Shown: positions 1 to 12,100 of the stretch, piece by piece
Layout of the letters: each line of letters starts with the position of its first letter
Numbering within the stretch: position 1 is the first letter of the stretch
Source: Mnemiopsis leidyi
Taxonomy: Eukaryota; Ctenophora; Tentaculata; Lobata; Bolinopsidae
Assembly: GCA_000226015.1 (NCBI GenBank)
Contig: JH153385.1
Span: 107,274 to 152,435, forward strand
Reading direction: 5' to 3'
DNA: 45,162 nt
Translations under genes and position numbers: made by a program
The notes under the pieces: model-generated
What the model saw: only the letters and a program-made list of their open reading frames with translations
Databases searched by the model: none
Told to the model about the DNA's origin: nothing

Positions 1-216
1 CAGTAAGTTAGATCACTAAGTACACCAGTAAGTAGATCACTAAGTACACCAGTAAGTAGATCACTAAGTACACCAGTAAGTAGATCACTAAGTACACCTA
101 GTAAGTAGATCACTAAGTACACCAGTAAGTAGATCACTAAGTACACCAGTAAGTAGATCACTAAGTACACCAGTAAGTAGATCACTAAGTACACCAGTAA
201 GTAGATCACTAAGTAC
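1..216. repeat. 24-bp minisatellite, about 9 copies
   Basis: The window opens inside a tandem array of a 24-base unit containing AGTAAGTAGATCACTAAGTA, nearly identical between copies. The first copy has an extra T and one junction near base 99 carries a short insertion. The array continues off the left edge, so its true length is unknown. If the guanylyl cyclase starts left of the window, the array is intronic on the plus strand. Each unit then carries the donor-like string GTAAGT. Confidence 0.95.
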
Positions 217-461
217 ACTTGTAAGTTTTTTAAAGTTTTAGAAGTGTAGTCAAGCAGCACATTTCTGTTGATTATAGATTGAAAACTTTGCTAAGATTGA
301 GAACAGATTTCATCAAAACATGGAGTTTCATCATACACATAAAACTTTACTCAAAGTTACTAGCTATCAGAGGTTTAAAACTATTTCAGAATGTCATAAC
401 TAGATCTGTTTTCCATTTCATTATCATATTGTATTTTGTTTTGATTTTCACAGGAACAAAT
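217..461. other. AT-rich stretch without a recognised gene
   Basis: No conserved coding segment is visible on either strand. The open frame on the plus strand at 279-488 has no family resemblance and runs into the end of the minus-strand GTPase gene. On the minus strand this would be the GTPase 3' untranslated region. On the plus strand it would be intron of the cyclase gene. Confidence 0.5.
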
Positions 462-1826
462 CTAATTTCTTCCCCGCTTTTGCTTTGACACCACTCCTGC
501 ACAACCCCCTAGCAACTTCCGCAAATTGTACAAGAAACGTTCTGCCCCGGGAATGGAGTCGGAAAGTATCCGAACATTATCGTCCATAGTGACCGGCACA
601 GCTTTCCTCATCTCCTCCGGAAGTTCAACTACCGGCATCTCTGACCACGTGATCAATTTCCCACAACCGTAAAAATTTGATGGTCCATCATCTCTAGCTC
701 TGTTTGATACTGTTCTGGTCCCAGTTTTAAAGATTGAACACACCCCGTCAGACAACTGCTTGAATGTGAAGGTGCCCAGGACCCCGTAGCTAGGATCTCT
801 GACATCCAGAATACCAGTCGGTCTGTTTCCACAAGTAGTAGCTCCGTCACACCCCTCAACCTTGGTCCAGATCAGGTTGCAGTGAGGACACCGCCTGGCT
901 TGCTCCACCCCGTGGGCACTGTGATACCGAGCTGCTTCTACCCTTACATCATAGAGAATAACCCTCATTTGGTTCACCATGTTAGCGATGTGTCCTGCTT
1001 CGTTTGCGGCTTCGTCTCCGCTGAACGTGAAGTCGTTTTCTTCCGCCACTCTCCGTTGAGCTGCCTCGATTTCTTGTCTCATGTGAGCTTGGTACTCGAA
1101 TATGAGATCGACCTGGTCTTTGCTGTTGTTGAAGAGCTTTCTCGCCTCGTCAAATCCTGCTTTGATTTTCTTGAAATTTTCAACTTCCCGATTGGTAGAT
1201 CTCAGTATCTTCAGTCGGTTATCGTTGATTTTAAAAACCTTCAAAAAGTTCTCATCGTCTATAGTTATCTTGACACCATCCACACAAAGCTGCCTCAAAT
1301 CCTCCAGAAGATTTTCTCTAGGAGTGTCCAACCGAGAAAACACGACCGTATCAATCCCCAGCTCGCTCTCCAATAATCCCTTAAACCTCTCCTCAGACCA
1401 ACTAACCATATCCATGTGGGTAACCAGAGCTCCCATCAGGTCCATAGGAAACTCAAGGAGTTGTTCAGCGTACTTCCTGATCCCCGCTAAGACATTGTCC
1501 ATCCTGGTCTCTGCCTTGACGATTATCATAATCCTCCAAACAGGTCGCCAGTTCAGAGCGTGGGCTATGGAGATGTTGTGTCCCAGTTTGTCCTCGACAG
1601 CGTTACTCCCAGGCGTGTCACTGATGATCATACTCTCATCGTATGTCCAGAATTGTTCTGAAGTCCGAGTAAAGCTGATGTCGCTGTCGCCTGTCCGAGC
1701 TCCGACCTGTCTCGTCGGTTAGTTTCTCTACGATTGTAGACTTGCCCGTCCCGACGTCCCCGATTAGGACGATGTACGGGATATCCTCGGTATCGGTGAA
1801 ATCTTGAGATTCTCCAGCTCGGTTCA
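462..1826 (-). CDS. P-loop GTPase with C-terminal cysteine-rich ribbon; one frameshift
   Basis: An intronless minus-strand gene. The first in-frame ATG is at 1826 and the TAG stop at 462-464, for about 454 codons. The G domain shows a P-loop (GDVGTGKST), a G3 motif (DTPGSN) and a G4-like THMD. A helical region follows, then a ribbon with CPHC, GCDG and TTCGN, and a later GCG-x4-W. The pattern resembles the zinc ribbon of IBR-type proteins, and similar uncharacterised GTPases exist in marine invertebrates (family memory, not searched). The nucleotide is probably GTP; the role is unknown. One extra base near 1692 puts the P-loop in a different frame from DTPG. Both sides remain open and conserved, so this is a recent lesion or an assembly indel. 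A pyrimidine-rich AG lies just upstream of the start, so a 5' untranslated exon is possible. Confidence 0.75.
1692..1692 (-). other. Single-base frameshift in the GTPase
   Basis: Reading on the minus strand, the frame with the P-loop runs as far as GRSSD. It then meets conserved sequence (SFTRTSEQFWTYDESM) only if one base is skipped at about 1692. Without the skip the P-loop frame stops at 1636. All other family motifs are intact, so this is the only lesion I see. Confidence 0.8.
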
Positions 1827-2121
1827 TAATGAGGAACGTGCTCAATAATAACGACTGAATAGAAAAACAAAGGATAAAGAGTGAAAAAAGATTGATTGTG
1901 TTTAGCGCTGTCTCTGTAATAAATTTAGGAGTTGGCAGTAGAAATTGATATCACGATGCCGTCTTAAACTGCAATTTTGAAAAAACTGTGATGATTTGAC
2001 TGGTTTTGACTGTCACTTAGACTGCAAATCAAATAAAATCGAATCAAACACTAACCTTAGATAATTAACATGTATGTCTACTGTTTAAATTTCGACCCTC
2101 AAATCACTTTCGCGTTACCAG

Positions 2122-5100
2122 GTAAACTGTGGAGAGCTCCTGAGTTCATACTCTCCAACAACGACTTCAAGGGATCTCAGAAGGGCGATATCTACTCCTT
2201 TGCTATCATCATAAATGAAATCTTAACTCGGCAGTTCCCATTTGAGACTTACAGCGAATCACCTAAAGGTTAGTCAGATATCGTCATTAGAGTTATTGAA
2301 CTCAATACAGCTAAGAACCTTGTTCGGAACTTAAATAAAACTGCGCTACCAAGCAACTAAAACCTCGCTACTTAGCAACCTAGACCGCGCTACTTAGCAA
2401 CTAAACAAGCGGCCTAGCAACTAAAAAAGCTGAAAAACACACCTCTGTACAGAGATAGTGGAGAGGATAGCGGCGTGTGAAGTTCCTCTATGTAGACCAG
2501 AAATGGAAGACACAACAAACGAACAGCTTAAGTCTCTCCAGAAGCTCGTAAGAGAGATGTGGGGCAACAGTGAGAACAACAGACCTGATATCGGGGTTGT
2601 TCGGAGACGGCTAAAGCACATATACCCCGAGAAGTAGGTCTCAGTTTAGGTTTACCTTTGTTTAGTGAGTTTGTATTTACTGTTTAAATGTTAAGTGAGC
2701 ATTGTTTAATAACTGATGCAGTTAAGTCATGGATGAGTAGTTTGAATATTGATATTGGTTATCAATCTTCCGACAACTTTCGGTTAGATTAATAGTGGTT
2801 GAGGGATTATCAATTTTTTAATAACATTTATCAATGTCACCTCGTTCTTAAACTTTATGTCCCTTGGACACTATCAAGCTAACGTATCCACCGAAACATA
2901 AGCTTACATAAAGACCGTTATATGTTGCTGGGAATACAAAACAACTTCACCAGGTCACGAAGTATCACAGAGCGAGTGATCATGATGATGGAGAAGTACG
3001 CGGCTAACCTAGAAATCAAGGTGGACGAGAGGACGGCGGAACTCCAGATCGAGAAACAGAAAGCAGACCAGCTCCTCTATAGAATGTTACCTAGGTTTGT
3101 GATTGGTTAACCTCACGGGCCTTTCCAGTGATTTTAGCACTTTTGTTAGGTCAATGTTTTACGAAGTCAAACTTTCACGAAGTACATCAGAAGAAAATTA
3201 TCAATGATAATTACAAGAGTAGCGTGCACGAAAATTCAATTTTAGAGGCTGGAGAAAAAGTCTGATAGTCTGAAATCCCAAACTGAACACCTGTTATCGT
3301 ATAACAGGTGTTCTACTCTACTTTTTTGTGCGTTAAATGTCTTACTGAAGCTGGTCCTCAAAGTTAAATACACAACTCTCACAAACTCGCCCTCAACAGA
3401 GGTGTAGCAGAGCGTATGAAGCAGGGACAAAGTATTGACGCTGAACTGTTTGATACCGTTACAGTGTACTTCAGTGATGTTGTGTCCTTCACCAACCTCT
3501 GTTCTCAGAGCACTCCCATGCAGGTTTATAGCTGTACTTATAGAATTATATTTAGAACTAAAATTAGAATTACATTTAGAAAGTTTTATTGTAGGAATGT
3601 CAGAAAAGCTAAGAATAAAAGTGAACCGTATAACATGCTCTCAAAGTTTAATAAGTCTAAACAAGATAATGGTCAAGGTGTGATAGAAGTTTTACATGGA
3701 GATTGGAGATTTGTATATCTGGCTAGAACTGTACACCGGTTTGTTTGCATAACTATAGGTTACAAAGAATGGTAACAAAAAGAGTGTAACAATTGTAACA
3801 GAAAAGAAACAATGGTAACAAAAAGAATGTAACAATCACGTCTCCAGACAATTTGGACAGGTTTTATAACGTGTTTGTAACGTGTTTTATAACCCCCCCT
3901 AGGTTGTGGCGTTCCTGGACGACATGTACACCTTGTTTGACTCTATCATTGAATCGTACGACGTGTACAAGGTAGAGACTATCGGGGACGCCTACATGTT
4001 GGTGTCAGGACTGCCGGACAGAAACGGTATGTGTTCGACAATATACAACTAACTAACTTAGTAAAAAATTGACAACTAACTACTTAGTAAAAAACATTAT
4101 ATCTTCACACTTCACAGTGTCACAGATTCCGCTTTTTGTTAATCGTCAGAGAATAATTATCAAAACAAAGAAAAGTTTGACTCAGTAATAATAACTGATA
4201 ACTCCTCATGAACTCTGAGGAAGAACCCAGTTCACATTCCAGTGTTTCACTTCCGCATTCCAGTGTTTCTGTGTTTCACTCCCATATTCCAGTGTTTCAC
4301 TCCCACATTCTAGGTGACTCTCACGTGGTGGAGATAACGGAGACAGCTCTAGCTCTGATAGAGGGGACCAGCAAGTTCAAAGTGAGACACAAGCCAGGAT
4401 ACCAGCTCCAGATTCGGGTCGGAATACACTCAGGTATCTGGAAAATTGCCAACTTGACAGATTTGTCCGTTACATAGTCAACTTTCATTTGAACCTTGAT
4501 AGTCAATAAAATGAATTTCAAATAAAAGTCACTATTTAATGACTAGTATAGTATATCTACTATATAGTATATAGTATATCTATAGTATCTACTAAAATTG
4601 ACTACAAATTTAGGACCGTGTTGTGCGGGGGTTGTAGGTAAACTGATGCCGCGGTACTGTCTGTTTGGGGACACAATCAACACTGCATCTCGTATGGAGA
4701 GCAACGGACAACGTTAGTTATTTTTAGTTAGCACTTTAGTTTCAATTGTTTAAACTTCCGAAAATTACAAAGTTTGTGTGTCCCTTCTTTTTTATAATCT
4801 TACTGGTTATGCTGTTATTAAGATAACTAGAATCTACTACTATTTATAGAAATTAGATTTCAGGGTTGATCTCAACATTTTTCAGCGATGAGAGTTCACA
4901 TGTCTCAGAGTACATACGACCTCCTGGAACAGTACGACTGTTATAATTGTACGGAACGAGGTGGAACTATCGATGTCAAGGTTCGTTAACCTTTTCTAGA
5001 CTTTTTTGGTGTTTTGTCTTATTGATTTTCTCTGAAACTGTGTTCTGCATTACCATGGATGATTGTCTTCTGTCTTTGCTTGTAAACACTATTGAGTATT

Positions 5101-7497
5101 GATATTCAGAGACTGGTCTACCTTTTATTTCTTTGTGTTGTTTGATTTGAACCTTCCTATTTAAGAACGATTATAATCAAAAAGAGTTATTCGTTAAGTT
5201 ATAAGTAAGTAGGGGAGATAGCTTGAGTATAGACGTTCTTCTCCAAATCGACTCCAACTCCAAGTACAATTCGTCTCAATGATGTCACAGTTTCTTCATT
5301 CTTTATTCTTTGGTCCTACGTATCGCATTCTTATCTGAGGGGCTACTGGGCCAGCTCAAATATTTAGTTGTACTTGTACAATGTCAAATTGTGAATAAGT
5401 TTTATTTACAATTTTACTCGTTTGTTGTACTTTTTATACAATCGCAATTGACCTGTAGCTGTAAAACGTAGTTCTACTTGAACAAGCAGAGAGCAAGGCT
5501 TTGGTTGTTTATCGTATGGTGTCATGTAGTGAAACATAAAGTATGAAATTGGTGTTAGCTGTTAGTGGTAATCGGTAAAGATATGTTTCACTGATTAATC
5601 TCATCAATTTTTCACTTCCAGTTGCACTAGCACTATTAGTAACCTTGCAAGAAAATACCTTTAACTAAAAAAAACGACTAACCGAAACTCCAGGGCAAGG
5701 GGGCGATGAGAACCTATTTCTGCGAACATTCTGGGTCAGAGAGACCGCCGTTGATAAAACAGCAGAGAAAAGCAGCGGCGGCACATCTAAAACACGTAAA
5801 AAATAAGAGTCCAGCGCTGAGTGGCGGGAAAAGCCGGAATAGTCCGGCGCTGAGCCAGGGCGGCCGCAGCGAAGCTAGCTTTGTAGGATCAGTGATAGAG
5901 GGGGCTGCTAAAATTTGCGGTACTGATAAGCAGCGTGGTGATTCAGATCGGGTCGGTTTTTGGGGATTTGTTGTAGCCGGCTACTCCGCAGAACTGCTGA
6001 CCGTGTTTGTGAAGGAGCAATATTCTGACGTCCTGATTAAATTTGTGTCGCATATTTGTGTCTTATATCTGTAAAATATCGGATTTATTACAGCAGTTTG
6101 AGGTATTTATGGAATGTTTAATGTTAGAGTGAGGTACCTGCAGCACAGTGTTATCACATGATTTGGAGCGGTTGGAAAGTCTGAGCATTCATGCTCTGAG
6201 TCAAAGTCCTGGCCTTTTTAGTTCGTTTCAAAATCTGGACAATGTGACGTCAGAATTTTAGGTTTGTTGTACTTGTAGGTCTCAACTGCAGCATTGAACA
6301 TGTAGATTTTGGCTTTGGCTGCCGTGGAAGGAAACTACCACCAACTAGCATTTGCCACTGTTTGGCCAAGATGAACTTTTTGTTTGGTATTGCTAATACT
6401 ATTAGTAACACGTTGGATATATTGTACTTTTAATTTTAGTCAAGTGCGTCATGGCTTTAAGGTAAATGATTAGTTGCTATGGTGACAGATGACTTGTTCG
6501 GCAGCTTATACTTATAGAGTTAGGGTAACTGATATAAGATATGTGATAGGATTTACAAATACAAAACAAGGAAAAGGATTGGAGGCCATGCAGTGCATTT
6601 CCTTTAAGCCTAAACTTCAAGTTCGATGTCAGGAATTAAAATGCAATCAAATACATTTTAAACGGAAATCGTTCCTAAGATAAACTGTACTTGTAGAGGC
6701 TACAGAAGGTAGGTTTGGAGTTGGGAGGTAAACTGTGATTGAAACTGAAAGCATAGAGTAAGGATTTCTTCACTTTTCCAAAGCTCGTGTCATCCCTTTA
6801 TTCTTTCTCGGGATTTTCGTCGATAAAATTTTTTAAGATTCGTGGGTTTTTGCTACAAGCTATTCTTAACGTCACTGATTTTACATGATTTTCAAATTCA
6901 AAAAGTTAGTAATGTGATTCTAACAGAACATTACTTAGGGTTTGATTGATCATGATGATTATTGATTTAATTTTGAATTAAATTCTGCACTTGCAGTTGG
7001 GTCAAAATTAAAAATCTCAATCGATTTTATGCTTAATGCTAAGCTAACTGCTAAGCCAGCAAGCTATCATTATAAACTTAAATCTATTTCTAATAGTTGA
7101 TTTAATCTACTGTCTAAATCTAATGAGTTTTAATTTAGATTAAGACTAAGAGTTATGTGACTTATTCACCTCTAGTTGGCTGGGTAGGTTTGGTAAACTC
7201 ATCTCTAAAACTTATGTTTTTCAGGGTAAAGGAGCCATGAAGACCTATTTCTGCGATGGTATCGACGAGACGAAGACTCGACCTAAACTGATAAAGATGC
7301 CCTGCGACCCCGAGCCAGAAGCGTCCAAAAAGTTGAGCCAAACTCGAGCACCCCCCAAGGGATACCGTCCGCTCCCCAAATCATCTCCCAACGGCTCCAT
7401 CACGAACTCTCCGGTAAACAAGCGTGATGCCAATAAATCAAGCGATCCGCTGTTACAGGAACTGAACAACTTGGAGGACACGGCTGTGACAGTGTGA
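2122..7497 (+). CDS. Receptor-type guanylyl cyclase, 3' half (partial)
   Basis: Membrane guanylyl cyclase making cGMP from GTP. Exons: 2122-2268, 2453-2633, 2954-3095, 3400-3523, 3903-4026, 4314-4433, 4614-4712, 4886-4980, then a last exon at 5694-6074 or 7225-7497. All have GT-AG borders and matching phases. The first two encode the C-terminal lobe of the kinase-homology domain (LWRAPE, KGDIYSF). The third is the dimerisation coiled coil ([11 protein letters not shown]). Exons 4-8 form the cyclase domain. Both metal aspartates are present (YFSDVVSFT and VETIGDAYM). The purine-specifying Glu (VETIGD) and Cys (YCLFGDT) and the transition-state Asn/Arg (NTASRMES) are also there, so it should be catalytically competent and GTP-specific. 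The extracellular, transmembrane and N-lobe exons are not seen between 1 and 2121 and should lie left of the window. The antisense GTPase would then be nested in an intron. Confidence 0.9.
2300..2430. repeat. Degenerate ~21-bp tandem repeat in a cyclase intron
   Basis: Four imperfect copies of a unit like CGCTACTTAGCAACTAAA fill most of the 184-bp intron between cyclase exons 2122-2268 and 2453-2633. No coding potential. Confidence 0.6.
3768..3840. repeat. Short tandem repeat in a cyclase intron
   Basis: Two copies of a roughly 37-bp A-rich unit containing AATGGTAACAAAAAGA lie in the intron before the exon at 3903. No coding potential. Confidence 0.6.
4230..4312. repeat. Pyrimidine-rich tandem repeat at the acceptor of the 4314 exon
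   Basis: Three to four copies of CATTCCAGTGTTTCACT lead directly into the 3' splice site at 4313. The repeat supplies the polypyrimidine tract and adds several AG dinucleotides upstream of the used AG. Confidence 0.6.
5694..6074 (+). CDS. Guanylyl cyclase alternative last exon 1 (126 codons + stop)
   Basis: This exon follows an AG acceptor at 5692-5693 and starts in phase 0 after the exon ending at 4980. It opens with [14 protein letters not shown], matching the conserved end of animal cyclase domains (GKG-x-M/V-x-TY). The rest is a basic, Ala/Ser/Lys-rich tail with two SPALS repeats, ending in a hydrophobic stretch and TAA. Beyond the first 15 residues I recognise nothing. It is homologous only in its first 10-12 codons to the exon at 7225-7497. 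Because both code for the same piece of the catalytic core and both end in a stop, they cannot be used together. Confidence 0.8.
   Translation, partial: GKGAMRTYFCEHSGSERPPLIKQQRKAAAAHLKHVKNKSPALSGGKSRNSPALSQGGRSEASFVGSVIEGAAKICGTDKQRGDSDRVGFWGFVVAGYSAELLTVFVKEQYSDVLIKFVSHICVLYL
6075..7224. other. Spacer between the two cyclase last exons
   Basis: No coding segment is recognised. If last exon 1 is used, this holds its 3' untranslated region. A possible variant poly(A) signal (ATTAAA) lies at 6977-6982 and I see no AATAAA. If last exon 2 is used, it is intron. Confidence 0.5.
7225..7497 (+). CDS. Guanylyl cyclase alternative last exon 2 (90 codons + stop)
   Basis: It follows a strong acceptor (TTTTTCAG, ending 7224) and starts in phase 0 with [14 protein letters not shown], the same core segment as the exon at 5694. 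The tail is Pro/Ser/Lys-rich ([12 protein letters not shown]) and ends at TGA 7495-7497. It looks more like an ordinary short cyclase tail than copy 1 and has the better acceptor. I take it as the likely ancestral last exon. Confidence 0.82.
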   Translation, partial: GKGAMKTYFCDGIDETKTRPKLIKMPCDPEPEASKKLSQTRAPPKGYRPLPKSSPNGSITNSPVNKRDANKSSDPLLQELNNLEDTAVTV

Positions 7498-9163
7498 TGT
7501 GACGTCACGGAGGTGTCGATGAAGCAATTATTACATTGTAGCGAGATGAGCATTGATCACGGGTGTATAATGTTTTGGTTGCTGGGTTACTGAGGGCTAT
7601 GTGTGGATCAATTTTGAGCCGACTAAACCAACATCTAGTTTGGGAAACTAAGTACTTTGTATAGATGATGCCGATGTACCCTCGGTAAATAACGAGTACG
7701 ACTTGGAAGGAACCTGCTCCAGGAAAATCTATTCCTATTTCTAGCGTCTGCTTTCATCGCATTTTGCCCCGATCAGACGACGGCACAGCTGAATTCATTT
7801 GGACGATCGAAGAAAATCTATGTATCATATGAATTTCGGGACAAACAGGCAAAGATTTAAGAAAAAACATCTTGGTTTCTTTTACATTATGACGCGATGT
7901 TCAACTTATTAAATGATCACTATGATCGACATGTTTGGCGTTTGCAGCGAAGAAATCTTTCACTTATAGTTATCGACGACGGAAATTCTTAGCTCATTCA
8001 AACAATTTCGATATAGAACACCCTGATGCTACATACGAATACGAGTTTATATTTAACATTTTACCTTGTGTAGATTTGAAGTAACCTCAACAATTTTGCT
8101 CTGAGTTTTCAATTTTGTTACAATTTTCTACGTTTGTTTTTTTAACATTGGTACCCTTGTCTTGTAAATATTAGAGTTTATGTTGAGTTTAAACGTTTCT
8201 GTGTATATCTTGGGATTTGGACCTAGATGAGATATTTAATTTCCATATTTAACTGAGGTAAAAATGCGCTTCTATATTCGACACTTTTCATCGATATCTG
8301 ATCGCAAAAATCCAAACTCACAACGTTTATTTAAGGTGCAATCAAAAACATTGTTACCCCATGTTGAGTTTATTTTGCTCACTTTACTTTTTAAAGATGG
8401 TTTGAGAAAGCCAAACCGCTACGCAGGGTTTTTGGGTTGCCTGCGTAAGAATAAATTCATGGTTTTCCTTTCTATTTTCGGCCAATTTATGTTAGAGTAA
8501 CGTACTCTGAAATTATAGTGTAAATACTATTTGACAAATCATCACACTATTTATTATTAATTTGACGACTTTGTCCACTAACAATTTTAAGTTTAATTTC
8601 TTGTCAAATTTTAATTATTGAAAATTCGCCAATTAACAGACTTTCTTTTGTTCAAAATATAATGATGATAAAAGAGGGTTCGTATCGAAATATGTTACAG
8701 CAAATAATAAGTTATTTTAACCCTCGTTGAGCAGGCATATCAAGAGATGTTTCCATGTCCCTTATGCTGATGGCAAATGCGGTAATAAAAGCTTTTCCAA
8801 ATATTGTCACAACTTGAATACGCCACGGCAACACCAACTGTCGAAATAGATTAAAAATATGTGAGCGTAATATTTTCAGTGCATAAAACAAAGATTAATA
8901 AGACTGCTTTTTGTCGGATACAATTGCTGCACAAATATTATGCAACATGCAAATATCGGCTGCAAAACTATCTAAATTAAAATATTCAATATATCAAATC
9001 AACTTGATCAAACTGTAAAATAGTTCTAGTTGGGCTGCAAATTTGGCATATCGTAAGTCATGTAGGTAGTTTTGGATCAAATAAGCTTGGGCGAGAAAAG
9101 AGAAGAGCGGCAAAATCGGTCAAAATAAAGGAAGTTATGATCTGAGAGGTTTCGTTCTGAATG
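7498..9163. other. Convergent intergenic region between cyclase and SET
   Basis: The cyclase (plus) and the SET gene (minus) end towards each other here. The sequence is AT-rich with no conserved coding stretch. The open frame at 8264-8500 resembles no family I know. AATAAA occurs near 8450 and could serve the cyclase. Confidence 0.55.
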
Positions 9164-12100
9164 TTATTCCTCTTCCTCACCCGCCCCGTCCTCATCCTCC
9201 CCCTCGACTTCGTCTTCAGCATCTTGTTCTTCGTCGTCTTCTAGCTCTTCATCTTCATCCAAATCCTGTAATGTACATTTTTCAACACCGAGTAAAAGGT
9301 ACACTTAACAGTTACTTGGCAACAGAATCTCAACACACAATGTAAGTTATCAGAAAATTCTTGTGCAACTTTAAATGTTCGTTAATTCTAATCCCGAACT
9401 TCTTTCGACTTCAAATTTCAAGTCTACAACCACAAAACTTGGAATTCTATCTGACTGAACATTCGTGTCGTTGTTCATCCACGCATCGATCAATAACTTA
9501 GCCGTGCGCGTAGGGACGCGCGCGAATTATGAGTACTTCTAAATGTTAACCAATGCACTTTCTCCACGCAAAACGCCTTAAATTTTGGCATAAAATTTAC
9601 AAAGAAAGCAAATTTTACCGCGTGTTGCTCGGTTGTTCGACGTTCAAACGGGGCAAAGAGTCAAAAATCAAGAAAATACACTCCATCACAATAACGAATT
9701 CCTCAGCTGGATCAACGGCATATAACGTTGGCAAAATAGACGTAAAGGACGGCCACGTTAAGTTTCGGTTAGTTTCCCGCCAATTTTTGCGTACTCACCA
9801 AATAATACTGCATAGGATTTGCCCAAATGTCGTCTTTGATGACTTCACCGACTTCGTCACCGCCCATGGAGTTGTCCTCGAACCAGGAGAAGAAGCTAGG
9901 GGGGTCATCGCCGGGCTTGTCTCTCTTTCCTCCGACTTTCCCTTTACCCTTGTCTCCACTTTTCTCTGTCAGTGCCTGGGGGGTTTAAGTTTAATTTGGC
10001 AGGAATTTTTCGAGACATTAACATTATATTTTCTTTACACAATCGGTTTAAAACTTTGAAAAAGTAATCTGGGGGAAAAGAGGGCACTGAAGAACAGGAA
10101 TTACTGGCGGGAGAAGGAGGATATTTACAGACCTTTAAAAATTCGAAAATGGTACCAATTTATGACACTAAGAATTCCCATAAGTAAGAAATCGCATGAT
10201 AGCAATTAGCAGCTACTGAAAAAATTGACCGAAGATTTCAAGAAGACTTCTCTATCGATTTGAGACGATTTTTTGAAAGGAAGAACGAGGACGTACCCGA
10301 AAGTAAGCACTTTCGAGTGGTCCCTTATCCAAAAAGTATTTTGGTGCCGGCCCTGGACAGAAAATTCACATTTTTATTTCCTAACAACTTGACTTTAACA
10401 GTGTGGAAGAGAAGGCAGGGCTGGAGTTAAAAATAAAATTGTGTTGTCCAAATTGTGTTTCATTTCATTATTTTATTCATTTATTGATCGTAATCAGTAA
10501 ATGGATTCGAGTTTGCTACCAGAGAAAACTGTTAAAGCCCAAGTTGGCTTTCAAATTAGCTTTAATTGGAACCATTCTCATGACAAAAAGATTTAACAGA
10601 AAAACCATTTTCAAAATATATTATAAATCCAGCTCTCTCTCTCATTAAAACAAAAACATTCGCGGAATAGGAGAATCCTTTGGACAAAATAGAGGATTAT
10701 TTTGGACAAAAGTTAAGCAAGTTATCATGGCTAAAGCCCCTGGTCCGCCCCTTCGTTTTAAGTGTAATTATTAAAAAACCCTCTCCCCGCCGAAACAAAA
10801 GAAGGCATATCCAGGAGTCTTAGTTATGCCTAGAAGGCGCTGCTAAATGTAGGCACCACAACCATTTAACAGACAACTTACCATCCCCTGTTTCCAGTTG
10901 ATCTTCGTTTCTGATGTCCCCATTTCCCCTGATTCCGACATTGTGAACTCTTTCACCAGCTGAAAAATAATTTATATAAAAACTGGATAAATCTACTACA
11001 ACATTAAATATCCACCTGAAGTAAATGTTATTTGACCAGTGAAATTCGATGAAATATCAATCGATTAAAACTTTAAAGTGTCAGAGTTAAAATAGCGATC
11101 GCAACTTAGCTGTGGTTAGTATAAGGTATTCCAGAATAGCTGGTTATTCAGTAGTTTCCAAGCAAAATACAGATTAACGATAAACTGAGCTTAATTTAAA
11201 TGAGGATATATAATATAGTTACGTTTGCAAGTGGGCCTGTGCCTAAAGAATTCAACCAAGCATAAAATCAGGCAAACACTTTTCAAGTTTTGAGCAATTT
11301 ATCACATCATACCAGTTTTAGCCTTATTTTCTGGGTGCGATTAATCTTTACAGGCTACGTGGGCCAGAGGTCATGGCATTCTACGCAAATTTAACAGCTT
11401 TCAGAGTAGATAACGTAACACCAATTATTGCAGAGATGGTTTCGCCTCGAGCAATTATCGCTTTGATTTGCATTCAGTTCCGCCTTGTGTGAAATTACGT
11501 TTGAATAGTACTTTTCCCTGTAACAGCGTCCGAATTCTTAGCATTTTTGAGGGAAAAGTCGACAATTTTTTTACCATGTGACAGTGATTGACCAGCTCAA
11601 CCAATCAATTTTGAGAAACGCTGTCGCGCAAAAAAATCGCCCGACTTATTCCCAAAAATTCAGGCGTCTATGCAAATTGTAATTTCTTACCTGCTTATTT
11701 TCAAAGAAAGGATTAGTTTTGAACTCGAATATTATCTTGTATCCTGATCTAATATCTTCTGTTTCTTCAACTGAAAGCTGCGTCATGTACCTCAACACCT
11801 GCAATATTTTTGTTTCTAAAACTAAGATAAATTAATGTAATTAAATGAATTAGATTTGAAAGTTTTAACAGTTATTTTGAGGAGGTCAAATAGTAGACGA
11901 CGTCTTTCAAGAACATCACGGGCCAGGTACAGGAGTCTAAACAAGCATTTTGAAAAATGCTACACCAAGTAGCTGATGAAGGCTGAAAACTACTCTGATA
12001 GCAACTGATCCCGTAGAGAATGTTCAATGACCGTGACTTCCCCCAATTACAATAAAACTTGCTCAACACTGGGAAAGGTCTACTGGCCGCTGCAAGAAGG

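Noticed and set aside
1-216. CRISPR-like array at the left edge
   Set aside because: There are no unique spacers. It is a head-to-tail 24-bp satellite in an animal genome.
882-1722. Plus-strand open frames of 164 and 206 codons
   Set aside because: They are shadows of the minus-strand GTPase, which carries the recognisable motifs.
9553-10059. 168-codon plus-strand open frame
   Set aside because: It is antisense to the SET exon 9799-9975, whose minus-strand reading is strongly conserved.
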